Notes: generated by a model from the sequence alone, not told the origin. A stretch of DNA of 43,709 nucleotides from Leptofilum sp050292445 (GCA_050292445.1 JBNKLQ010000006.1:1-43709), one strand, 5' to 3'; shown: positions 1 through 7,505, numbered from the stretch's first letter. Numbers and translations are program-made.

Positions 1-334
1 TGTTTATAACCTTCCGTTCCCAACGGTCTTCGCCACCCGCCGGGGCCAATTCGGCCAGTTGTGCCTGAGACAAAATATCCTTGCTCATCGACTCCAAAAA
101 TTTCACTTCGAGCCAATAAATACGGGTGTTGCCTTCGGCCCGCACGTTTACCAGCCCCAGTTCTTTCATTGTGGACAAATGATGAGAGACGGTGGGTTCG
201 CGCAGCTCCAGCAGGGCGGCTAACTCACCCACGCTGCGCTCCTGGTTGGCCAGCAGCCCCAAAATTTTTAGACGGCTTTCATTGCCCAGCACTTTGAAAA
301 AGCTAAGTAATTTTTGAAACTGTTCCTCACTCAT
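1..334 (-). CDS. ArsR-family HTH regulator, 3' part beyond the window
   Basis: Reading from the ATG at 334-332 to the left edge gives about 111 residues without a stop, so the C-terminus is missing. The visible part is a winged helix-turn-helix of the ArsR/SmtB type: an N-terminal helix with 'LGNESRLKILGLLA', a recognition region 'REPTVSHHLSTMKELGLV' and a wing ending 'GNTRIYWLEV'. The last residues ('DRWERKV') match the point where DUF2087 begins in the upstream neighbour, so a DUF2087 domain may follow outside the window. The start overlaps the stop of the upstream gene by 8 bases, which suggests translational coupling and a shared promoter. The usual ArsR metal-binding Cys motif is not seen, so metal sensing is not supported. 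Confidence 0.85.
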   Translation of the reverse strand, partial: MSEEQFQKLLSFFKVLGNESRLKILGLLANQERSVGELAALLELREPTVSHHLSTMKELGLVNVRAEGNTRIYWLEVKFLESMSKDILSQAQLAELAPAGGEDRWERKVIN

Positions 335-869
335 TTGCTTGTACTTTTTGATAAATACCTCGGCTGCGGGTCATGAAACCATAATCTACCAGCAGGCGGC
401 GCATTTGCGCATGATCGGGGTGTGCCTGATGCAGGCGTTCATTGACTTCTTTTTCGGGATAGTGGGTATCTGGCTCAAAAAGTTCAGCCAACCAACTGAC
501 AATTTCCCGTAGTTCATTTTCATTTTCTGGCAACAGCTTCAAGTGCGGGCCGTCGGTGTAATGACGCAGCACACGCTGCCGCAGCGTTTCCTTATTTTGC
601 GAGTCGCCCCGATGAAAAACCGAGCGGTTCATTTGTTCCAGGGCGTTTTCGTTGAGTTTGTATGTGAAGGGAGCTGTCTCCTGTACCAAATCTGCTTGCT
701 TGAGGCGGCCAAGATGTTTGATAACGGCCGTTTCTCGTAAATCCGTACGCCTGGCCAGCTCTGGTACAGAACTTGTGCTCTCTGCCAAAATACCCAAAAT
801 ATGCAGCCGCTCCCGCTGTCCTGCTGCCTGCAAAAACGTCACGAGTGTTTCAATTTGTTCTGTTTCCAT
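327..869 (-). CDS. ArsR-type HTH regulator with C-terminal DUF2087 domain
   Basis: 180 residues. Residues 5-75 form an ArsR-like winged helix, with the recognition helix near 'RETAVIKHLGRLKQADLV'. Residues about 108-176 match DUF2087, with the landmarks 'WLAELFEP', 'YPEKEVNERL' and 'RRLLVDYGFMTR'. DUF2087 is usually fused to small transcription regulators and its ligand is not known. No Cys pair for metal sensing is present. It is the first gene of an operon with the overlapping ArsR gene at 1-334, which looks like a tandem paralogue. A strong promoter and an operator-like palindrome lie directly upstream, so negative autoregulation is likely but inferred. Confidence 0.85.
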   Translation of the reverse strand: METEQIETLVTFLQAAGQRERLHILGILAESTSSVPELARRTDLRETAVIKHLGRLKQADLVQETAPFTYKLNENALEQMNRSVFHRGDSQNKETLRQRVLRHYTDGPHLKLLPENENELREIVSWLAELFEPDTHYPEKEVNERLHQAHPDHAQMRRLLVDYGFMTRSRGIYQKVQANE

Positions 870-893
870 AAGTTGCTATCCTTAACGCTCAAC

Positions 894-933
894 CTATTTA
901 GATAGAAATCTAAATAGAAGATTATCTAAATAG
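894..933. promoter_or_regulatory. Operator array: three copies of ATCTAAATAG, two as a palindrome
   Basis: CTATTTAGAT (894-903), four bases, then ATCTAAATAG (908-917) form a perfect 10-bp inverted repeat. A third ATCTAAATAG follows at 924-933, exactly 16 bases from the second. The third copy lies within the promoter spacer and touches the -10 hexamer. The palindrome covers the predicted transcription start. Imperfect dyads of this size are typical of ArsR-family binding sites, so the two adjacent regulators are the obvious candidates. Binding itself is inferred. Confidence 0.75.
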
Positions 934-947
934 CTACTGTTTGTCAA
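919..947 (-). promoter_or_regulatory. Sigma70-type promoter for the ArsR/DUF2087 operon
   Basis: On the minus strand the -35 hexamer is TTGACA (947-942), the spacer is exactly 17 bases, and the -10 hexamer is TAATCT (924-919). The start codon lies 50 bases downstream at 869. The ATCTAAATAG repeats overlap the spacer, the -10 box and the start point, the layout of a repressible promoter. Confidence 0.75.
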
Positions 948-990
948 TGGCAATTTGCTTTTTGCCGAACCTCATACGTACAATCCAACT

Positions 991-2202
991 ATGAGCTTAA
1001 CTGAACTTATTTTGCAAACCATTCTCTTTTTTCTCACCTTTTGGCTGGGTTGCTACCTCATTGCGCGTGATCCAGGCCGCTTGCAGCTGTGGCTGGCTGG
1101 GTTGGGGATGCTGGCTTTTGCTGCGGGTGTGGTTGTTACATTGCTGGGTCAATTTGCCCCATCGGCCAGCCTGGCGCTGACGCTGTACCGGTTGCAGCGG
1201 TTGTTTGTGGTGTTGCCAGCGCTTTTTTGGTTGGCGGCGATGGTATGGCTGGTTCCCAATCGTGCGGCTTGGTATGAGCGATACGGCCGTCAACAATTTC
1301 TTCTAGGTGCCAGCCTGGTTTGCATTTTTGCTTATGGCATCGCCATTGGTTTTATCATTATTCCCAACAACCAGACTATGCCCCTCTGGTTGGCAATTAT
1401 TATTGGCCTCGATCTGTTTTTCTTTGGCCTGGTCATCACCCAGTTAGACGCTTCGGACAAAGGGGAAGCGTGGCTTTCCCACTTTCTGCGTGCGCTTGAC
1501 TACTCTTTTTTTACGGCGCTCATATTTGGTGGACAAGTGGTCTTGGTGATGACTATCTGGATTGGGCTGAACTTCCCACTGGTAGTGTTGCTCCTCAGCT
1601 GCGTAGCGGCGGCGGTGCTCATTCAAACCTTTGCCGATCCGGTTCAGGGATTGGTGGATCAGATTGCCTTCATCAACGCGCCGGAGCTGCGCCAGGCACG
1701 CGCCACGCAGCGGGCCGAAGACAATGCCGCCCAGCGGTTAAACGCTGCGCACAACCCGCTTGATTTGCCTGCCAAAGAGTTTGATCGGCTCACGCGCCGG
1801 GCACTGAGCCAGATGGGGAATTTGCCTAAATTGGCCAGCAGTCCGCTGACGCGCCTGCCGCTAATTACACACCGTTTGGCGCAAAATGGACAGGCGGACG
1901 GCACGTTGATCCGAGCGGCCGAGTTAAAAGCGGTGCTCACGGAAAGCATCACCAAGCTGCAACCCCGAGACGAGGCTGCCTTTGGCACCACGGATGCGTG
2001 GCGGCATTACAATGCGCTTTATTTTCCCTATGTGGTGGGATTACGGCCGTACAGCCGCCGCGCCCTTGATGATGAGCAACATAAAGAAGTGCTAGACTGG
2101 TTCCGTACGCAGGTTCCCGAACGGACGCTTTATAACTGGCAAACGGCCGCAGCCCGCCTAGTCGCCCGTGATTTACGCGAACGCACCCGACAGACGCGAT
2201 AA
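991..2202 (+). CDS. Membrane protein with seven predicted TM helices and a soluble C-terminal region
   Basis: 403 residues from the ATG at 991; an upstream TTG at 955 is possible but less likely. The first 230 residues contain about seven hydrophobic segments (for example 'LFFLTFWLGCYLIA' and 'VVLLLSCVAAAVLIQTFA'). After the last helix comes 'DPVQGLVDQIAF', a juxtamembrane pattern like that following the 7TM input module of some histidine kinases. The rest is Ala/Arg-rich and helical, with no kinase, cyclase or HTH motif that I recognise. It may be a sensor-like membrane protein without an output domain. It is divergent from the ArsR pair and could share its operator region. Function unknown. 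Confidence 0.6.
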   Translation: MSLTELILQTILFFLTFWLGCYLIARDPGRLQLWLAGLGMLAFAAGVVVTLLGQFAPSASLALTLYRLQRLFVVLPALFWLAAMVWLVPNRAAWYERYGRQQFLLGASLVCIFAYGIAIGFIIIPNNQTMPLWLAIIIGLDLFFFGLVITQLDASDKGEAWLSHFLRALDYSFFTALIFGGQVVLVMTIWIGLNFPLVVLLLSCVAAAVLIQTFADPVQGLVDQIAFINAPELRQARATQRAEDNAAQRLNAAHNPLDLPAKEFDRLTRRALSQMGNLPKLASSPLTRLPLITHRLAQNGQADGTLIRAAELKAVLTESITKLQPRDEAAFGTTDAWRHYNALYFPYVVGLRPYSRRALDDEQHKEVLDWFRTQVPERTLYNWQTAAARLVARDLRERTRQTR

Positions 2203-2343
2203 TCCTTACCCCTCATTTATCAACCAGCAAAATTCAATAATTTGGCACCGTTTGGCACTGCTTTTCATAGACTTGGCAGGTTAAAGAGCGGTAGCATTTG
2301 CTTATCTGTTTACAAAGTCATCAATAAATCAAAGGAGTGTCGA

Positions 2344-2643
2344 ATGGAATTAACCTTCATCGATTTTTTAATTGGATTTTTTTTGATGAACGCAATGCCC
2401 CACAACCTGTTTGGGCTGCTAAAGATTCGCTTTTTTAGTGCGTTCGGCTTTTCTCCAATGGGCAACTTAGCCTATGGGCTTCTAAATATCATAATTGCCT
2501 TTACTTTGTTTCACATTCAATACGGCATCAAAACGGTTTTAAATCATGGAATTGTCATGGGTGCTTGCACATTGCTCCTCATTTATCTAGTGTCCGGGCG
2601 ATTTTTTTATAACTTGTTTCAAGAAAAGAAAACGGTTCCCTAA
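2344..2643 (+). CDS. Small membrane protein of unknown function
   Basis: 99 residues. The ATG at 2344 is preceded by an AAAGGAG Shine-Dalgarno sequence about 6 bases upstream, which decides this start over the longer open frame. Three hydrophobic stretches are visible (residues about 5-22, 38-58 and 68-88), so it is probably an inner-membrane protein. 'MPHNLFGLLKIRFF' lies in the first loop. I do not recognise a family. It is followed 29 bases later by another small membrane protein in the same direction, so the two probably form one transcription unit. Confidence 0.6.
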   Translation: MELTFIDFLIGFFLMNAMPHNLFGLLKIRFFSAFGFSPMGNLAYGLLNIIIAFTLFHIQYGIKTVLNHGIVMGACTLLLIYLVSGRFFYNLFQEKKTVP

Positions 2644-2672
2644 TTTACTTGTAGGATTCATGGAGGAAACAA

Positions 2673-3098
2673 ATGCAATCTCAAACTGTTTCTAATCATC
2701 AAGTTCAACAATCCAAGGTCACCTTTTTACGTCGTGCCTTGCAAAGCAATGCGCTCTTTTCCCTGCTAACTGGACTTGCATTTATTGTCGCAGCTGGCCC
2801 TATTGCCCGCTTTCTCGGCGCTAACATTCCCTCTGCCATTGTCTTTGCGGTGGGCGTAAGCCTGCTGCCTTTTGGCTATGGCGTCTATCGGGTGGCAGCT
2901 CAGTCAGAAATTCCCCTCCGCCACGCAGGTAGCATCACCGTGATGGACATCACCTGGGTAATTGGCAGCTACTTGTTGCTAGTCTTGGCCTGGGATGTAT
3001 TTAGCGTGGCTGGCCGTTGGTTTGTAGCCTTGCAGGCAGAAGCCGTGTTTACCTTTGCTGTGTTGCAATTCATTGGCATGCGTCGCCTGCAAAAATAG
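2673..3098 (+). CDS. Four-helix membrane protein of unknown function
   Basis: 141 residues. GGAGG at 2661-2665 precedes the ATG at 2673. After a polar N-terminus there are four hydrophobic segments, about residues 28-47, 55-74, 87-107 and 116-135. The pattern, with 'SLLTGLAFIVAAGPIARFLG' near the N-terminus, resembles small integral membrane proteins often annotated only as hypothetical. It is the last gene before a clear terminator at 3129-3158 and probably shares a transcript with the gene at 2344. In many genomes such small membrane proteins sit next to ArsR-type regulators as their targets; here that link is only positional. Confidence 0.6.
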   Translation: MQSQTVSNHQVQQSKVTFLRRALQSNALFSLLTGLAFIVAAGPIARFLGANIPSAIVFAVGVSLLPFGYGVYRVAAQSEIPLRHAGSITVMDITWVIGSYLLLVLAWDVFSVAGRWFVALQAEAVFTFAVLQFIGMRRLQK

Positions 3099-3128
3099 AG
3101 TTATTCCAGGAATAAACGTTATGTTGGA

Positions 3129-3158
3129 GAGCTTGCTGCAAACTGGCAGGCTCTTTTT
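3129..3158 (+). terminator. Rho-independent terminator after the membrane-protein genes
   Basis: GAGCTTGC (3129-3136) and GCAGGCTC (3146-3153) form an 8-bp stem with one G-T wobble and a 9-base loop, followed by TTTTT. It lies 31 bases after the stop codon of the gene at 2673. Confidence 0.7.
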
Positions 3159-3230
3159 CTTGTGTGTTATACTTCGTCCTCTGTTTAGAGTTGTTCATGA
3201 GTGTGCGAACCACAATTTTTGGACACTGGT

Positions 3231-3293
3231 TTACACAGATTTACACTGATAAAAAATACAAAATCAGCGTTCATCAGCGTTTATCTGTGTCCC
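3231..3293. repeat. Imperfect intergenic inverted repeat of the 'ACACAGAT' type
   Basis: ACACAGAT (3233-3240) pairs with ATCTGTGT (3283-3290). Inside it, ACACTGAT (3243-3250) pairs with ATCAGCGT (3263-3270) with one mismatch. The right arm holds two CATCAGCG/AATCAGCG units in tandem. It fills most of the gap before map and resembles the element at 41681-41771 in style. No open reading frame or transposase accompanies it. Confidence 0.55.
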
Positions 3294-3314
3294 ATTTCTT
3301 TTTAAGGAAGTTTT

Positions 3315-4079
3315 ATGCGATTAAAAAATGCCAAAGCAATCTCCCGCATGCGCGATTCTGGCCGCATGGTGGCTGAATGTTTTGCTTTGTTGGAAGAAAG
3401 TATTCGTCCTGGGGTCAGCATTCGTATGCTGGACCAGATGGTGGAGAAATACATTGCCGACCAAGGTGCCGAGCCGCTATACAAAGGGTACCAAGGCAGC
3501 GGCGGTAGCCACCCCCCGTTTCCTGGCGTCATTTGCGCCTCGGTAAACCACGAAATTTGCCACGGTTTGCCTGATGACCGCATCTTAAATGAGGGGGACA
3601 TCATTGGCGTTGATATTGGCTTGAAATACAAAGGGTACTGCGGTGATGCTTGCTATACGTTTCCCGTAGGCAAAATTGCCCCGGCCACCGAGCGGTTGTT
3701 GGAGATAGCTAAGGAAGCGCTGGACGTTGGTGTGCAGGCTGTTAAACCGGGTGGTTACTTAAACGACATTGGCCGAGCGATTCACGATTTAGCGGATGCC
3801 CGTGGTGTTTCTGTGGTGCGAGAATGGGGCGGGCATGGCATTGGCCGCATCCTGCATGATTCGCCATCGGTGCTGCATATTCGCCAATCGGGCCGTGGCC
3901 CCAAACTGCGCCCTGGCATGACGTTCACCATCGAGCCAATGATCAACCAGGGCAGGCATGAGTGGATTTTGCTTAAAGATGGTTGGACGGTAATTACCAA
4001 AGATGGGTCACTTTCGGCGCAATATGAGCACACGGTTGCGGTGACCCAATCCGGTGTGGAAGTTTTGACGAAGCTGTAG
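3315..4079 (+). CDS. map: Type I methionine aminopeptidase
   Basis: 254 residues, the normal length for the bacterial type I enzyme, which removes the initiator Met from new proteins in the cytoplasm. The pita-bread fold motifs are all present: the conserved His in 'ICHGLPDD' (H83), metal ligands D100 ('GVDIG'), D111 ('CGDACYT'), H174 ('GGHGIGR'), E207 ('TIEPM') and E238 ('YEHT'), plus the second active-site His H181. There is no N-terminal zinc-finger or SH3-binding extension. AAGGAAG precedes the ATG. It stands alone rather than in the usual ribosomal-protein/adk/infA cluster, which suggests either a scattered arrangement or a second copy. It ends one base before the convergent permease gene. 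Confidence 0.95.
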   Translation: MRLKNAKAISRMRDSGRMVAECFALLEESIRPGVSIRMLDQMVEKYIADQGAEPLYKGYQGSGGSHPPFPGVICASVNHEICHGLPDDRILNEGDIIGVDIGLKYKGYCGDACYTFPVGKIAPATERLLEIAKEALDVGVQAVKPGGYLNDIGRAIHDLADARGVSVVREWGGHGIGRILHDSPSVLHIRQSGRGPKLRPGMTFTIEPMINQGRHEWILLKDGWTVITKDGSLSAQYEHTVAVTQSGVEVLTKL

Positions 4080-4080
4080 A

Positions 4081-5238
4081 CTAGTCGGTGGATTCCAGGG
4101 CGGTGTTGTTGGCAGATTCGGCCGTTTTTTCATCACCCGCGTCAATGATATTGGAAGCCAATGCGGCATCACCAGCCCACGGGTCCATCTTGAACAGCTT
4201 AAAGTAAGTGTAGCGACTAATCACGGCGATGGAGCCAAGCACTGGCACGATGATCAGTGCCGTTAAAACCCCCGCCAAAGAAAGTGACCCCACGATAGCA
4301 ATAAAAATAATGGCCGGATGAATGCGCACGCTGCTGCTCATGATGCGTGGTCGGAGCCAGATATTTTCTAATCCCTGCACCCCTAAATAAAATGCCAAAA
4401 TGATGACGGCAAATAGCGTATTAGAGACGTCCAAGGTATTGGAGCCTGCCAGCAGGGCAACGATAGTCGCAATGCCCATGATAATGGCTGGTCCCACAGA
4501 TAACAAAACATCAAAAATGGCGGAGAAGACGCCAAAGAGCAAAGCGCCAGGCAAGCCCAAAATGAGCGAGCCTGCCCCCGTTAGCAAGCCTACAATAATC
4601 GACAAGCGCAGTTGCCCGCGAAAATACCGGTTCCAAACAAGCTTGATTTCGCCATACAGTCGGCGAAAATCAGATTCAAACGGTCCTGGTGCCCAACCAA
4701 ACAGCCAATCGCGTAGCTTGGCCCAATCCTGCAATAAATAGTAAGTTGCCACCAAAACAACCAAAATCCAACCCAGGTTGGTGGTACTGGTTTGCAGCAG
4801 TTCCACAATGATGTCTGCTCGAATGAATGAGGAGACGAGTTCGGAAATATCTGCTTCTGGCATGAGGCCATCCAGCTGAATTTCGGTGTTCAAAACGGTG
4901 ATTGGCTCGGAGAAGTAATCTTCTTGGGCCTGGGTCATGATGACCTGCATATCAGCCAGGAAGCTGGATGTTTGTTCAGGAATGGCGGGGATAAATATGA
5001 TAGTGACGGTGACGATGGCTGCCAATGAGAGTAAATAGACAAAAAAGACGACCAGGGAACGAGCAACACGGGCACGCTCGTTGACCAGGGTGACAATGGG
5101 ATTTAGTAGATACGCCAGCAGGGCTGAAACGGCAATGGCGCTTATGAGTGCCTGTGCGGCCGTAATGAACCAAATGATTCCGACCAACACTAGCGCAAAT
5201 ACAAAATAACGTGTTGTTGTACTCCATTCTTTATTCAT
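4081..5238 (-). CDS. AI-2E family (PerM/YdiK-like) membrane permease
   Basis: 385 residues with about eight TM segments in the AI-2E (UPF0118) order: two N-terminal helices ('ALVLVGIIWFITAAQAL', 'ISAIAVSALLAYLLNPIV'), a third near residue 65-85, a central soluble stretch (about 90-155), then a C-terminal bundle. The family signature region 'GLPGALLFGVFSAIFDVLLSVGP' is clear. Members export small molecules or ions; autoinducer-2 export is shown for only some, so substrate cannot be assigned. The C-terminal tail after the last helix is about 45 residues, acidic and Asn/Thr-rich. It is monocistronic, with a promoter candidate at 5311-5340. Confidence 0.9.
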   Translation of the reverse strand: MNKEWSTTTRYFVFALVLVGIIWFITAAQALISAIAVSALLAYLLNPIVTLVNERARVARSLVVFFVYLLSLAAIVTVTIIFIPAIPEQTSSFLADMQVIMTQAQEDYFSEPITVLNTEIQLDGLMPEADISELVSSFIRADIIVELLQTSTTNLGWILVVLVATYYLLQDWAKLRDWLFGWAPGPFESDFRRLYGEIKLVWNRYFRGQLRLSIIVGLLTGAGSLILGLPGALLFGVFSAIFDVLLSVGPAIIMGIATIVALLAGSNTLDVSNTLFAVIILAFYLGVQGLENIWLRPRIMSSSVRIHPAIIFIAIVGSLSLAGVLTALIIVPVLGSIAVISRYTYFKLFKMDPWAGDAALASNIIDAGDEKTAESANNTALESTD

Positions 5239-5310
5239 ACGATCCGTGATAAATCAATTAGGAACTTTACAATCCTCTACCGTAAATAGCTCAAGAAAAA
5301 ACGTAACAGG

Positions 5311-5340
5311 ATTCTAGCGAATTTAAGGCCAAATGTACAA
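5311..5340 (-). promoter_or_regulatory. Candidate sigma70 promoter for the AI-2E permease gene
   Basis: Minus-strand TTGTAC (5340-5335), 18-base spacer, TAGAAT (5316-5311), about 70 bases before the ATG at 5238. Both hexamers are near consensus, but only sequence supports it. Confidence 0.4.
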
Positions 5341-5416
5341 TTATTTGGAGTTGTCGTGAATGGATGCTTTACGTTTGCCTGGTATTGTTCGTTGCAAATC
5401 CCTTTGGCTGATCTTT

Positions 5417-5443
5417 AGGACAGGCAGACGGCCTGTCCTTTTT
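5417..5443 (+). terminator. Strong intrinsic terminator with no annotated gene upstream on its strand
   Basis: AGGACAGGC (5417-5425) and GCCTGTCCT (5431-5439) form a perfect 9-bp stem with a 5-base loop, ending in TTTTT. The gene upstream (AI-2E permease) runs the other way, so the transcript being ended must begin between about 5240 and 5400. A 40-codon open frame (5360-5482) with a GGAG 9 bases upstream crosses the hairpin and could be a leader peptide. A small RNA or an attenuator in front of the SDR-queA operon is therefore possible. The remaining sequence of the 353-base gap (5239-5591) holds the permease promoter, one ACGGCCGT site and the hairpin repeat at 5528-5567. Confidence 0.65.
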
Positions 5444-5527
5444 GTTGGGAATTTCTCTGGACGACCGCCGGATGTGGGGTAACGGCCGTTTGCCTACAAT
5501 CATCCTACCATATCAAATTAAATTTCA

Positions 5528-5567
5528 CCGGAAACTGCTTGAAGCCATGCTCATAAAAAGTTTCCGG
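5528..5567. repeat. Hairpin repeat, copy 1 (CCGGAAACT ... AGTTTCCGG)
   Basis: A perfect 9-bp inverted repeat (5528-5536 and 5559-5567) encloses a 22-base loop that contains CATGCTCAT. The same arms and the same loop core recur at 8205-8254. This copy lies in the presumed 5' untranslated region of the SDR gene, 24 bases before its ATG. Confidence 0.75.
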
Positions 5568-5591
5568 GGAAGTGTAAAACGGAGAATTCCC

Positions 5592-6311
5592 ATGACGAAT
5601 CAAACAAAAACGGCACTTATTACTGGCGCATCCCGAGGCCTGGGACTGGCCCTGGCCACTGCGCTAGCCCAGGATGGCTGGCAGCTTATCATCAATGCCC
5701 GAGGATCGGCGGCGCTGGCGCAAGCCCATCATGATTTGGAACAGTTGACGACGGTTACGGCCGTTTCTGGCGACATCAGCCACAAAGCCCACCGACAGGC
5801 GCTGGCCGTGGCGGCCCGGGCCGCAGGTGGCCTGGATTTGTTGGTGAACAATGCCGGAATGCTCGGCCCCAGCCCGCAGCCAACCCTGCTTGATTATCCG
5901 CTGGACGTGCTGGAAAACGTGTTCCGGGTCAACGTGGTCGCCCAGCTTGGCGTCCTGCAGGCCGTGGCGAACACGTTAAAGCCCGATGCCCGCATCATCA
6001 ATATCACCAGCGATGCTGGCGTGGAGCCTTACGCCGGTTGGGGCGGCTACGGGGCCAGCAAAGCGGCCTTTGAACAGCTTTCGGCTATCTTGGCGGCGGA
6101 ATTGGCGGAGCGGCTGCCCGGTGTGCGCGTCTACTGGGTCGATCCGGGTGACATGCGCACCCAGATGCACCAGCAAGCGTTCCCGGGTGAGGACATCAGC
6201 GACCGGCCACTGCCGGAAGAGAGCGTACCCGGCTTGTTGGCGCTGATTAATGAAGATTGGCCAAACGGCCGTTACCAGGCCCAAAATTTAGCTGCCGAGG
6301 TGGCCGCATGA
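5592..6311 (+). CDS. Short-chain dehydrogenase/reductase (classical SDR)
   Basis: 239 residues from the ATG at 5592, which has GGAGA 6 bases upstream; the open frame extends 50 codons further up but without family similarity. Rossmann-fold NAD(P)-binding motif TGASRGLG (11-18), structural NNAG (86-89), catalytic Ser140 in 'NITSDAG', and Tyr153/Lys157 in 'YGASK' are all present, followed by 'VDPGDMRT' (183-190). It is therefore a catalytically complete oxidoreductase. The substrate cannot be told from sequence. Its last four bases (ATGA) overlap the start of the queA-like gene, so the two are translationally coupled. Residues 225-227 (NGR) come from an ACGGCCGT site. Confidence 0.9.
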   Translation: MTNQTKTALITGASRGLGLALATALAQDGWQLIINARGSAALAQAHHDLEQLTTVTAVSGDISHKAHRQALAVAARAAGGLDLLVNNAGMLGPSPQPTLLDYPLDVLENVFRVNVVAQLGVLQAVANTLKPDARIINITSDAGVEPYAGWGGYGASKAAFEQLSAILAAELAERLPGVRVYWVDPGDMRTQMHQQAFPGEDISDRPLPEESVPGLLALINEDWPNGRYQAQNLAAEVAA

Positions 6312-7414
6312 TGACTCTCCTGCAAACGGCCACACAATCAACCCTCATGTCGCAGCTGCCTGCCCTGGATTTTGAGCTGCCGCCAAACCTGGAAGCCAGC
6401 GAACCACCCGAAGCACGTGGTCTGGCGCGGGACGAGGTGCGCCTGATGGTCTCCCACTACCGGGATGATCGCATCACGCACACCCACTTTCGCCAAATTG
6501 GCAATCATTTGCAGCCGGGCGATTTGCTGGTGCTGAACACCAGCCGCACGATGAATGCCGCGCTGCCCGCCACGCTGCCCGATGGCACTGAACTGCGCCT
6601 GCACCTTTCGACCCAATTACCGGCTGGCTTGTGGAGCGTGGAGTTAAGACGGCCGTCCCAAACCGCCACCAAACCATTTCGCGATGGCGAAGCAGGGATG
6701 CTGCTCACATTACCGGCTGGCGGCACCGCCCGTCTGCTGACGCCGCACAATCCGGCGCTGCGCCACTGCCCGGCCCAGCCCGTCCGGCTGTGGCTGGCAA
6801 CATTGCACCTGCCCTTGCCGCTGACCAGCTACCTGGCGGCGCACGGCAGCCCGATTCGCTACGAATACGTGCCTGAAGCGTGGCCGCTGGATTATTACCA
6901 GACGGTGTTTGGCAATGAGCCAGGCAGCGCCGAAATGCCCTCGGCGGGACGGGCCTTTACGCCGGAGTTAATGACGCAGCTGATCGCCCAGGGTATCCAG
7001 TTTGCCCCCCTGATTTTGCATACGGGCGTGGCCAGCCTGGAAGATCATGAAGCGCCGTATGAGGAATATTATCGGGTGCCGGGGCAAACGGCCGTGCAGG
7101 TGAACCAGGCGCGGCAGCAAGGACGAAGGGTTATTGCCGTGGGTACGACCGTCATTCGCGCCCTGGAAACGGTCAACGATGAGGACGGCGTGACCCATGC
7201 CGGGTCTGGCTGGACTGACCTGTTCATCACGCCGCAGCGGGGCATCCGTGCGGTGGATGGCTTGCTGACGGGGCTGCACGAGCCGCGCGCCACCCATCTG
7301 GCCATGCTGGCTGCCCTGGCCGACAGCTGCCACCTTTCCCTGGCCTACGAACAGGCATTGCAGCAGCGTTATTTCTGGCATGAGTTTGGCGATTTACACC
7401 TACTTCTGCCCTGA
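6308..7414 (+). CDS. queA: QueA-like S-adenosylmethionine:tRNA ribosyltransferase-isomerase (variant)
   Basis: 368 residues from the ATG that overlaps the SDR stop. QueA transfers and isomerises the ribosyl group of SAM onto preQ1-modified tRNA to make epoxyqueuosine. Family landmarks are recognisable: 'LDFELP' (20-25), 'GDLLVLNTSRTMNAALPA' (71-88), 'VFGNEPGSAEMPSAGRAFT' (200-218), 'LHTGVASL' (237-244) and 'TDLFITPQRGIRAVDGLLTG' (303-322). Several motifs differ from canonical QueA: 'PSAGRAFT' where 'PTAGLHFT' is usual, and 'LHTGVAS' instead of 'LHVGLGTF'. There is also a leader of about 18 residues. This points to the divergent QueA-like subgroup, so the substrate may not be the standard one. 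tgt and other queuosine genes are not in the window. Confidence 0.8.
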   Translation: MMTLLQTATQSTLMSQLPALDFELPPNLEASEPPEARGLARDEVRLMVSHYRDDRITHTHFRQIGNHLQPGDLLVLNTSRTMNAALPATLPDGTELRLHLSTQLPAGLWSVELRRPSQTATKPFRDGEAGMLLTLPAGGTARLLTPHNPALRHCPAQPVRLWLATLHLPLPLTSYLAAHGSPIRYEYVPEAWPLDYYQTVFGNEPGSAEMPSAGRAFTPELMTQLIAQGIQFAPLILHTGVASLEDHEAPYEEYYRVPGQTAVQVNQARQQGRRVIAVGTTVIRALETVNDEDGVTHAGSGWTDLFITPQRGIRAVDGLLTGLHEPRATHLAMLAALADSCHLSLAYEQALQQRYFWHEFGDLHLLLP

Positions 7415-7421
7415 AAAAAAC

Positions 7422-7505
7422 TTGACGCAAAGGCGCAAAGGGGTAAAGAGGGAAAGGTTTCTAAACCCTTTGCCCCTTTCGTTTCTTTGCAACTTAGCGT
7501 CAAAA
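7422..7505. repeat. Long intergenic hairpin, GACGCAAAGG family, copy 1
   Basis: Left arm begins TTGACGCAAAGGCGCAAAG. The right arm, ending in CTTTGCAACTTAGCGTCAA, is its imperfect complement, and the centre is GGTTTCTAAACC. It begins just after the queA stop. A second element with the same left arm is at 42557-42649. It may also act as a transcription terminator for the SDR-queA operon. Confidence 0.7.

Noticed and set aside
61..297. Plus-strand ORF of 78 codons at the left edge
   Set aside because: It lies opposite the ArsR-type HTH gene, whose minus-strand protein has clear family motifs; the plus-strand product does not.
2255..2285. Sigma54 promoter at a TTTGGCAC direct repeat
   Set aside because: TGGCAC is present twice but the downstream TTGC element is not at the required distance.
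5239..5591. preQ1 riboswitch upstream of the queA operon
   Set aside because: A short stretch (GATTCTAGCG) recalls part of the class I aptamer, but the paired P1 stem and the A-rich pseudoknot tail are missing. Only the terminator is supported.
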